NCBI GenBank assembly: GCA_944390805.1
Contig: CALXQW010000027.1
Span: forward strand, 1 to 64,000
Reading direction: 5' to 3'
Source: an uncultured Opitutales bacterium
GTDB lineage: Bacteria > Verrucomicrobiota > Verrucomicrobiia > Opitutales > Intestinicryptomonadaceae
Length of the DNA stretch: 64,000 nt
Part shown: positions 57,162-64,000 of the stretch, piece after piece
How the letters are laid out: each line of letters opens with the position of its first letter
Numbering within the stretch: position 1 is the stretch's first letter
The notes under the pieces: model-generated
The model's input: the letters and a program-made list of their open reading frames with translations, nothing else
The model's database searches: none
What the model was told of the DNA's origin: nothing
Translations under genes and position numbers: made by a program

Positions 57162-57539
57162 ATGAAAACCAAAAACCGACAGATACTGGTTCTATCCGGA
57201 CTGCTTCTCGCCCTTGCGATATCCGTAGGGGCCGGCGGTTTTTCGTTGGCCATGCTCAGACAGCAGAAGGCCGACATAGCTGCGCGCATAAAGAGCTGCG
57301 AAATGCAAATAGAGAACATCAGAAGGCTAAACGAGAATCTCAACGCGCAAATTGCTGCGGCGCAAAATCCGCAAGCGCTGCGCGCCATGGCCAAGACTGC
57401 GCTCGCCCAGCCGGAGTTCGGCGCGGTGGTCTGGGCGTACGAGAAGTTCGAAAATGCCGTAGTGGAACGCCCGCGCGACGAAAAGGTGCTCATATCTTTC
57501 AAAACCCCGCAGCTTGGCACATCTAAAAATATCAGGTAA
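57162..57539 (+). CDS. ftsL: FtsL-like divisome protein
   Basis: A 125-residue bitopic membrane protein in the ftsL position between rsmH and ftsI. A short cytoplasmic start is followed by one membrane helix ('ILVLSGLLLALAISVGAGGF') and a coiled coil ('LRQQKADIAARIKSCEMQIENIRRLNENLNAQIAA', in parts), then a C-terminal part. FtsL sequence is poorly conserved, so the call rests on topology, coiled coil and gene order. It would join FtsI-FtsW with FtsB at the septum. Confidence 0.75.
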   Translation: MKTKNRQILVLSGLLLALAISVGAGGFSLAMLRQQKADIAARIKSCEMQIENIRRLNENLNAQIAAAQNPQALRAMAKTALAQPEFGAVVWAYEKFENAVVERPRDEKVLISFKTPQLGTSKNIR

Positions 57540-57542
57540 AAA

Positions 57543-59351
57543 ATGAAACGCAAAACAAGAAGAACGGCGCCCTACTCCTCTTTTATACAGAGGTGGAGAT
57601 TTCTTTTAGTCGGAGTGCTGCTGTGCGCGGCATTCGGGGCGGTGTTTTGTCGTCTTTACGTTTTGCACATAGTCAAGGAGAAGTGGAGCGAGCAGATTAT
57701 ATCAAAAGCCCGCAACCGCTTTGACAAGATAGATGCTCGCCGCGGAGATATTGTAGATTCGAGGGGGAATCTTCTTGCCACAAGCCGCCCCGTAATAGAG
57801 CTTGGTGTGGATCCCGAAAGATTAGAGGGAACGCCCGAGGAAAATGAAGCCCTCCAGCAGCTTGCCGCAATGATAGAGATGCCCTTCCCCGAACTTCTGA
57901 AGAAGTGCGAGAAGGAGACCGTAGTATATGAGGACGAGGACGGCACACAGATGCGCAAGGTACGCTGGCGCAAGATTGCCGAGAATATAGACGACCCCAC
58001 TTACGAGAGAATCCGCGAGCTTAAAATAAAGGCGGTCTACGGGAACAGGAAATATGTAAGGGTATATCCAGCCGGGGCGCTTACGGCCCATGCCGTAGGT
58101 TTTCTGAACAAGGAGTTTGTAGCCCAGATGGGTGCCGAGAAGAAGTGCGACTATTACCTGCGCGGGCAGGACGGCTGGCGCGAGACGGAAAGGGACGGTC
58201 GCCGCCGCGAGGCCGCCCAGTTCAGGACGCGCGAAGTTGAGCCCAAAGACGGAATGAATGTCGAGATGACCATAGACCTGATCATTCAGGAGATGGCGCA
58301 AAGAGAACTTAAGGACATAGTTGAAAAGTACGATCCCGACAGTGCCACTATAATAGTTGGAGAGCCCTCTACCGGTTATCTTTTGGCGATGGCAAGCTAT
58401 CCGAATTTCGACCCAAACAACTACAACAAATATCCGCAAGACGCTCTCCGCAACAGGGCCATATGCGACCAGTTTGAGCCCGGTTCAACCTTCAAGTGCG
58501 TGCCAATAGCCGCCGCCTTGAACGAATCTATCGTTACCGAAAACGACTCTTTCGACTGCAAGAGCCCGAGCGTATCCTACAAGGGCAGAATACTCAGGCT
58601 GCCCAAAGATTCCCATCCGCACGACCGTCTAACCGTGCGCGAGATAACCCAAAAAAGCTCCAACAGGGGCGTTGCCCAGCTGGCGGTTTTAATGGGAGAA
58701 AACATGCTTTACAAATATGCAAAAGCCTTTGGCTATGGGTCTAAGACTGGCATAGGACTCTCCGGAGAGATAAACGGAACTTTGCACGAGGTAAAGGATT
58801 GGGACGGTCTGACAATAACAAGATTGCCAATGGGACACGCCGTGGCGGCAACTCCGATACAGGTTCACTGCGCGATGAGCACCATAGCCAACCAGGGCAT
58901 ATACATGCGTCCACAGATTATAAAGAGGGTGTACGATGCGGAAAGCTCAATAAACTTTCCTCCGGTGGCGGAAAGGCGCGTCATATCAACAAAGACTGCC
59001 CTATTGCTCGGCGACATACTCTGCGATGTAGTCGGAGAGGGAGGCACTGCAAGAAGGGCTGAAATACCCGGATACAAGGTTGCCGGCAAAACGGGGACCT
59101 CGCAAAAGATTATAAACGGAAGATACAGCAATACAAAGCATGTTGGATCTATGACGGGATTCTTCCCCGCGCAGCGTCCAAGGGTTGTCATAACCGTGGT
59201 GGTAGACAATCCGAAGATGAGGGGAATAGGCTACGGCGGCGTGGTTGCCGCTCCGGTATTTTCGAGGATAGGTTCGCAGGTTGCGAACTATTTGGGAATT
59301 CAAACAGACAGCGACTTTGAGAAGATGGTCGCATGGAGACAGTCCAGATAA
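57543..59351 (+). CDS. ftsI: Division-specific transpeptidase FtsI (PBP3-type)
   Basis: A class B penicillin-binding protein, 602 residues, that cross-links septal peptidoglycan. One N-terminal membrane helix (residues 20-42) is followed by the pedestal domain ('RRGDIVDSRGNLLATS') and the transpeptidase domain. The catalytic motifs are SxxK 'STFK' (315-318), SxN 'SSN' (372-374) and KTG (516-518). No PASTA repeats. It is 3 nt after ftsL and its stop is 1 nt before the murE start. Confidence 0.94.
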   Translation: MKRKTRRTAPYSSFIQRWRFLLVGVLLCAAFGAVFCRLYVLHIVKEKWSEQIISKARNRFDKIDARRGDIVDSRGNLLATSRPVIELGVDPERLEGTPEENEALQQLAAMIEMPFPELLKKCEKETVVYEDEDGTQMRKVRWRKIAENIDDPTYERIRELKIKAVYGNRKYVRVYPAGALTAHAVGFLNKEFVAQMGAEKKCDYYLRGQDGWRETERDGRRREAAQFRTREVEPKDGMNVEMTIDLIIQEMAQRELKDIVEKYDPDSATIIVGEPSTGYLLAMASYPNFDPNNYNKYPQDALRNRAICDQFEPGSTFKCVPIAAALNESIVTENDSFDCKSPSVSYKGRILRLPKDSHPHDRLTVREITQKSSNRGVAQLAVLMGENMLYKYAKAFGYGSKTGIGLSGEINGTLHEVKDWDGLTITRLPMGHAVAATPIQVHCAMSTIANQGIYMRPQIIKRVYDAESSINFPPVAERRVISTKTALLLGDILCDVVGEGGTARRAEIPGYKVAGKTGTSQKIINGRYSNTKHVGSMTGFFPAQRPRVVITVVVDNPKMRGIGYGGVVAAPVFSRIGSQVANYLGIQTDSDFEKMVAWRQSR

Positions 59352-59352
59352 A

Positions 59353-60933
59353 ATGATAAGCTTGGAACAATTCGCATCTTTGGTATGTCTGGGCGGCATG
59401 GGAAACCCTTTCGGAAGAATGGCATTTTCAAATTCCGAAGGCGGCTCTCCCAAACGCACGGTTGATTTCATTGCGCAGGCGGTGCAATGCAAGAAGGTCA
59501 CGGGAGACACTTCCGCGGAGATAAAAATGCTCATGAACGACAGCCGCAGGGTGTCGGCGGGCGCTGTATTTTTTGCCGTAAACGGCAACAATACCGACGG
59601 CAACATATATGTAGAGGAGGCCGTACACAGGGGAGCTGTCGCGATAGTTTCCGAAAGGCCCGCGCCAGAGAAATACTTTCCTGCGGCATGGCTTGAAGTT
59701 GACGACATCGCCCTTGCGATGTCCCGCGCGGCGAAGAAATATTACGACAAGCCCGATGAAGCCATGCGCGTTTACGCCGTAACCGGAACAAACGGAAAGA
59801 CCAGCGTAACATGGCTCATACAGCACATGCTTGCGCATCTTTCAGAGAAATGCGGTCTTATAGGCACCATTCATTACGATCTGGGCGGGCGCTGCCTTCC
59901 GGCCGGCCGAACAACCCCAGAGAGCCTCGCAGTATACGCAATGTTAAACCAGATGCGTTATGCTGGTTGCAAAAGTGTTGCTATGGAGGTTAGCTCACAT
60001 GCCATATGCCAGAAGCGCGTGGGCGGATTGGACATGGACTGCGCATGCTTTTTGAATCTCACGCAAGACCACATAGACTACCACAAAACCATGGAGGATT
60101 ACTTTGAGGCAAAGGCCTCGCTCTTCACCGGAGCCACTGGATCAAAGCCCAAGGTTGCCGTGCTGAATTTCGACGATCCCCACGGAGTGGAAATTGCCCG
60201 TAGAATAAAGGGAGAAGTACCTGTTGTTAGCTTTGCAATAGACGACAATACCGCAACAATCAGGGCTGAAGACTTAAAACTGGATTCCGCCTCGTCATCA
60301 TTTACCCTCGTATGGCCCGGCGGCAGGATAAAGGTATTCTCAAGGCTACCTGGACACTACAATGTATCAAATGTTCTTGCGGCGCTTGCGTGCTTGTATT
60401 CGCAGGGGGTAGACATAGCTTCAGCCGCGGCTGCACTGCGCGATTTCAAAGGAGTTCCAGGGCGTATGGAGAAAGTATCCGGCAACGCCAAGTTCGATAT
60501 ATTTGTAGACTACGCCCATACCGACGACGCCTTGAGGAACGGTCTGTCCATGCTCCGCAAGATAGCCAAAGGCAGGCTTCTTGTTGTATTTGGCTGCGGC
60601 GGGCGGCGCGACAGGACAAAACGCCCGAAGATGGTGCAGGCAGTGCAGGAATTTGCCGACATAGCCTGGGCAACGTCGGATAATCCGCGCGGGGAAAATA
60701 TAAATCAAATTTTCGACGACATGCGCAAAGGCATAACCGCTCCTGATAAAATTGCCTTTGTTGAGGACAGGCGCAGGGCAATAAATTTGGCGATAGAAGC
60801 CGCCTCCGAGGGCGACTGCATTCTCATAGCCGGCAAGGGGCACGAGGCCTTTCAGGAGCTTGGCGAGACAATAATTCCCTTCGACGACAAGCGCGTTGCC
60901 GAAGAGCTCTTAACGCTAAAAGGTCTTGTCTGA
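59353..60933 (+). CDS. murE: UDP-MurNAc-tripeptide synthetase MurE (meso-DAP type)
   Basis: Adds the third stem-peptide residue, 526 residues. ATP loop 'GTNGKTSVTWLIQHML', central-domain 'SSHAICQKRV', and 'VDYAHTDDALRNGLSML'. The amino-acid selectivity motif reads 'SDNPRGEN', the DNPR form associated with meso-diaminopimelate. The frame opens 24 codons earlier inside ftsI, but ATG 59353, one base after the ftsI stop, gives the family-like start. It lies in the dcw operon. Confidence 0.94.
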   Translation: MISLEQFASLVCLGGMGNPFGRMAFSNSEGGSPKRTVDFIAQAVQCKKVTGDTSAEIKMLMNDSRRVSAGAVFFAVNGNNTDGNIYVEEAVHRGAVAIVSERPAPEKYFPAAWLEVDDIALAMSRAAKKYYDKPDEAMRVYAVTGTNGKTSVTWLIQHMLAHLSEKCGLIGTIHYDLGGRCLPAGRTTPESLAVYAMLNQMRYAGCKSVAMEVSSHAICQKRVGGLDMDCACFLNLTQDHIDYHKTMEDYFEAKASLFTGATGSKPKVAVLNFDDPHGVEIARRIKGEVPVVSFAIDDNTATIRAEDLKLDSASSSFTLVWPGGRIKVFSRLPGHYNVSNVLAALACLYSQGVDIASAAAALRDFKGVPGRMEKVSGNAKFDIFVDYAHTDDALRNGLSMLRKIAKGRLLVVFGCGGRRDRTKRPKMVQAVQEFADIAWATSDNPRGENINQIFDDMRKGITAPDKIAFVEDRRRAINLAIEAASEGDCILIAGKGHEAFQELGETIIPFDDKRVAEELLTLKGLV

Positions 60934-60974
60934 TTGCAAGAACATGGGTAAAAAATCTATAAACTGTAAAAAAA

Positions 60975-62597
60975 ATGCCTCTTTTTAAAATAGACGACAT
61001 GCAACTCTGGACCGGCGGAAAATGGTTCGGCCTGTCCGACAAGAAGCCCGAGATAAGGGCGTTTTCAACCGATTCTCGCAACATGCCGCCTTATGCGGCT
61101 TTCGTTGCCCTGAAAGCTGCCCGCGATGGGCATGATTTCATAGACGACGCCGTAAAGAACGGTGCAAAAGCCGTAATAGCAAGCAGGCAAATAGAGAATT
61201 GCCCGGTTCCGGTTCTGGTTGTGCAAGACACATTGAAGGCCTTTCAGACTATAGCAAAATTTCACAGGTTGCGCTTCGACCATCCGGTGGTTGGCATAAC
61301 GGGTTCGTGCGGCAAGACCTCCACAAAAGAGTTTCTAGCAAATCTTGTGGCGTGGAAGAATCCGTTGGCGTCGGAGAAGAATTTCAACAATGAAATAGGA
61401 GTGGCGCTGTCGCTGACAGCTATAGACACAAAGCAAAACCAGTGCGCAATAATAGAGGCTGGAGTCTCCAAGCCTGGAGACATGGAAGTTCTCGCAAAAA
61501 TGATAGAGCCAGATTTGGCCATAGTTACAAATGTAGCTCTTGCGCATCTTGAAGGATTTAAAGACATACGTGCGGTTGCCGCGGAAAAAGCGGTACTTCC
61601 AGCACACGCCATGGCGGGTGGATGGTGCCTCATGCCGCACGAGCTCATAAGCTGGAAGGCATTTGAGAATCTAACCTGCAAGAAGGCTGTGCTTGCGCCT
61701 GTGGACGCGGGGGAAGTTAAGGCGGATCTCGTATTTAGATATGCCGTTTCAGAATCTGAAAATAACGGATCGAGAAATCTGGAACTTTCAATCGAGGGCG
61801 GAGACGAATATTGTTTTGCGCTGCCGGAACTAAGCGAAGGAACAACCCTTGATTTGATATTGGCCATATCGGCCGCCCTTATGCTCGGCACCCGAGAGGA
61901 GCAGATAGCCATGAGGACAGAATCCATACGCCCGCTTCCGATGAGGGGTTCCATTGTAAGAACGGAAAATTGCGCGTACTATCTTGACTGCTACAACGCA
62001 TCACCCACTTCAATGAAAGACGCGCTTTCCCATTTTGCAGATGCATGTGCAGATTTCCAGGACAAGCTGTATGTGCTTGGAGAGATGGCTGAACTAGGGT
62101 TGGCGTCGCTCAGACACCATAAGGACATAGCAAAGTTTGTGCCCTATTCGGAGACATCGCGGATATGCCTTGTTGGAAGCCGTAGCCAAGATTATAAGAG
62201 CGGCCTTCTTGAAAATGGGTGGCCGGAAGACCGCATAAGGATTATAGAAAATTTGCAGGAGCTTGCAGATATAATATCAAACTTTAGCGGAGCCATATTC
62301 GTTAAGGGAAGCCGCATATGCCGCCTTGAAGAAGCCCTGCCCCAGTCTGTAATAGATGCAGCAAACGGCGTGGAGGCGCAGGAACCTGAGGCAGACTCTC
62401 TTCCCATTGAGGATTCTGGGCCTCTTATAACAGATTTAGGAGAGCGCCCTGAAATTGAGGACGACAGAAAGATGGACGACGACGATTCTGAAGACCTCGA
62501 CCAGCACGCGCAGATACTTCCGGAATCGGACGAGTTTGAAGACGACCAGCCCGATAATGCCAGTTCTGACTCCGACGACGAGAGGGAGAATATTTAA
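60975..62597 (+). CDS. murF: UDP-MurNAc-pentapeptide synthetase MurF with acidic C-terminal tail
   Basis: Adds D-Ala-D-Ala to the UDP-MurNAc-tripeptide. N-terminal 'FSTDSRNMPPYAAFVAL', ATP loop 'GITGSCGKTSTKEFL', 'NFNNEIGVALSL' and 'DCYNASPTSMKDAL' are all typical. The enzyme body ends near residue 465. The last 75 residues are a disordered-looking tail with many Asp and Glu ('DDDDSEDLDQ', 'DEFEDDQPDNASSDSDDE') that MurF enzymes do not normally have, which brings the protein to 540 residues against about 450. The tail may be an interaction arm. mraY starts 3 nt later. Confidence 0.92.
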   Translation: MPLFKIDDMQLWTGGKWFGLSDKKPEIRAFSTDSRNMPPYAAFVALKAARDGHDFIDDAVKNGAKAVIASRQIENCPVPVLVVQDTLKAFQTIAKFHRLRFDHPVVGITGSCGKTSTKEFLANLVAWKNPLASEKNFNNEIGVALSLTAIDTKQNQCAIIEAGVSKPGDMEVLAKMIEPDLAIVTNVALAHLEGFKDIRAVAAEKAVLPAHAMAGGWCLMPHELISWKAFENLTCKKAVLAPVDAGEVKADLVFRYAVSESENNGSRNLELSIEGGDEYCFALPELSEGTTLDLILAISAALMLGTREEQIAMRTESIRPLPMRGSIVRTENCAYYLDCYNASPTSMKDALSHFADACADFQDKLYVLGEMAELGLASLRHHKDIAKFVPYSETSRICLVGSRSQDYKSGLLENGWPEDRIRIIENLQELADIISNFSGAIFVKGSRICRLEEALPQSVIDAANGVEAQEPEADSLPIEDSGPLITDLGERPEIEDDRKMDDDDSEDLDQHAQILPESDEFEDDQPDNASSDSDDERENI

Positions 62598-62599
62598 AA

Positions 62600-63700
62600 A
62601 TGTTTCCAGAACTTTCCGATTTAGAAACCTATTTTGGTCCGTTAAGACTTTTCAGGTATCTTTCCGTGCGCTGCGCTCTTGCATGCGCGTGCGCTTTTAT
62701 AACGGGAATGCTAGTTGCGCCGCACATAATAGTTCTGATGCGCAGACTAAAATTTGGTCAAAGTTTCAGAACGGCGGAACAAGTCGGCGTATTGGCGCAG
62801 CTGCATGAAGGCAAAAAAGGAACCCCTGTTATGGGTGGGCTGATCATATTTGCCGGAGTGATGGTATCCACACTGCTGTTCGCAAAATTCAATACGCTAG
62901 TAATAACGGCGATGTTCGTTTATATAGTGCTAACGGCTCTGGGTGCAACGGACGATTTTCTAAAGATAAAAAGGAGAACCAGCGACGGGGTATCCGCAAA
63001 GGTAAAGCTTCTTGTGCAATTTATAACAACGGCGGTAGCAATAGCCATACTGTACACATCAGAGACCTACGCGCAGTCAATGAGAGAACTGTGGATACCC
63101 TTCTTAAAGACGCCCCTGATAGAGTATATGCCTCTTTGGTTTGCGTTTCCATTTTTGTTCTTTGTGATAGCAGGCTCAAGCAACGCTATAAATGTTACGG
63201 ACGGGGTTGACGGACTTGCCATTGGTTGCACGATATCTGTTGCCCTCGTGTATGCGGTTTTTGCCTATGTTACGGGAAATTCAATAGCGTGCGAATATCT
63301 ATTCATACACATGGTTCCCGAATGCGGAGAACTTGCGGTAATATGTTTTGCACTAGTTGGGGCTTCGATGGCATTTCTTTGGTACAATGCAAATCCGGCG
63401 GACATATTTATGGGAGACACCGGATCTTTAGCTCTCGGAGGGCTCATAGGGGCAATAGCATTTATGACACACCAGCCAATCACCCTCGTGATAGTAGGTG
63501 GAGTTTTTGTGATGGAGACTATGTCTGTAATTCTTCAGGTGTCATCGTTTAAGTTAAGAAAGAAGAGAATATTTAAGATGTCTCCAATACACCACCACTT
63601 TGAGATAATTGGCTGGAAGGAAAACAGGCTTGTTGTGCGTTTTTGGATTATGTCTTTGATATTCGCATTGGCCGGGCTTGCCACGCTTAAACTCAGATAG
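62600..63700 (+). CDS. mraY: Phospho-N-acetylmuramoyl-pentapeptide transferase MraY
   Basis: An integral membrane enzyme that makes lipid I from UDP-MurNAc-pentapeptide and undecaprenyl phosphate, 366 residues, about ten helices. Key motifs are 'GTPVMGGLIIFAG', the Mg-binding Asp pair in 'GATDDFLKIKRR', 'NAINVTDGVDGLAIG', 'FMGDTGSLALGG' and 'PIHHHFEIIGWKE' with the HHH loop. It begins 3 nt after murF and is followed by murD after 12 nt. Confidence 0.96.
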   Translation: MFPELSDLETYFGPLRLFRYLSVRCALACACAFITGMLVAPHIIVLMRRLKFGQSFRTAEQVGVLAQLHEGKKGTPVMGGLIIFAGVMVSTLLFAKFNTLVITAMFVYIVLTALGATDDFLKIKRRTSDGVSAKVKLLVQFITTAVAIAILYTSETYAQSMRELWIPFLKTPLIEYMPLWFAFPFLFFVIAGSSNAINVTDGVDGLAIGCTISVALVYAVFAYVTGNSIACEYLFIHMVPECGELAVICFALVGASMAFLWYNANPADIFMGDTGSLALGGLIGAIAFMTHQPITLVIVGGVFVMETMSVILQVSSFKLRKKRIFKMSPIHHHFEIIGWKENRLVVRFWIMSLIFALAGLATLKLR

Positions 63701-63712
63701 AGAAATTGTTTC

Positions 63713-64000
63713 ATGCAAGAAGATGTCCAAAAGCTATTAAAATCTGGCCCTGTTGCCCTATTTGGAACAGGGGCTAGCGCGCGCGCCGCAGCAAGGCTGC
63801 TGGACAAAATCGGCACACAGTATACATATTATTCTGAAAATGCAAATTCCGGCGCGGAAGAATTCAACCAAGACGCGGCAAAGAAGCACTCTTTTGTGGT
63901 ATATTCGCCCGCATTTAGGCCCGACCACAAATGGCTAAATCTTGCGAGAGAAAACGGAGCTATAACACTTTGCGAGCCGGATTTCGCCTCTTTGTTTTGG
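63713..64000 (+). CDS. murD: UDP-MurNAc-alanine:D-glutamate ligase MurD, N-terminal part (cut by window end)
   Basis: The first 96 codons of a gene that continues beyond the right edge. The N-terminal Rossmann-like domain begins 'GPVALFGTGASARAAARLLDKIG' (in parts), and 'VVYSPAFRPDHKWLNLARENGAI' is the MurD-type segment that usually reads SPGxxxxxP. The position directly after mraY is where murD normally lies. The ATP-binding domain is not in view, so the family call relies on the N-terminal fold and gene order. Confidence 0.82.
   Translation, partial: MQEDVQKLLKSGPVALFGTGASARAAARLLDKIGTQYTYYSENANSGAEEFNQDAAKKHSFVVYSPAFRPDHKWLNLARENGAITLCEPDFASLFW

Overview
The window is a gene-dense stretch of a Gram-negative bacterial chromosome. 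Lipoproteins with lipobox signals, an RND efflux system with an outer-membrane factor, LptB, RodA and a meso-diaminopimelate type MurE all indicate a diderm envelope. The mix of HprK beside LptB, FabV, a DUF1015 protein, methylmalonyl-CoA mutase (mutA-mutB), an RNase E/G protein next to RodA and a sialate O-acetylesterase suggests a host-associated, probably anaerobic member of the Verrucomicrobiota (Opitutales-like). That placement is an inference from gene content; no rRNA is present to confirm it.

Layout. 1-950: AT-rich and gene-poor, with a possible cut-off gene end and two small unrecognised frames. 954-7011 (-): marR-MFP-RND-OMF efflux operon with 4-nt stop/start overlaps at two junctions. 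7184-15948 (-): parA-rnc-mfd-ppiC-CNNM/CorC-small proteins-rlmN. 16111-20718 (-): Bcr/CflA transporter, tRNA-Arg(CCG), rng and rodA. 21012-26466 (-): lptB-hprK-metH. 26847-27140 (-): a secreted Cys-repeat protein. 27503-31063 (-): PaaI-type thioesterase, then ispA-fabV-ilvE. 31196-35795 (+): DUF1015 protein, cytoplasmic GH20-like hexosaminidase and a dicarboxylate/amino-acid symporter. 36064-40356 (-): mutA-mutB with a structured leader. 40841-44879 (-): dnaK and groES-groEL; groEL carries an in-frame UAA. 45279-46264 (-): perR-rubrerythrin. 46446-47684: a small unknown protein and a lipoprotein. 47842-53620 (+): ABM-fold protein and bioB-bioA-bioF-bioGC(fusion)-bioD, a nearly complete pimelate-to-biotin pathway. 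53790-55376 (-): secreted sialate O-acetylesterase. 55594-64000 (+): division and cell wall cluster mraZ, a new 57-aa frame, rsmH, ftsL, ftsI, murE, murF, mraY and the start of murD.

Functional picture. The carbon genes point to glycan use (GH20-like enzyme, sialate esterase) and to interconversion of succinate and propionate (B12-dependent mutase; B12-dependent MetH also present). Stress genes are perR-rubrerythrin for peroxide and the chaperones. The most unusual items are the nonsense codon in an otherwise intact groEL, the secreted protein made of Asn-Cys-Pro repeats, the small gene between mraZ and rsmH, the 75-residue acidic tail on MurF, and ten-base-phased MraZ boxes lying on the mraZ promoter.
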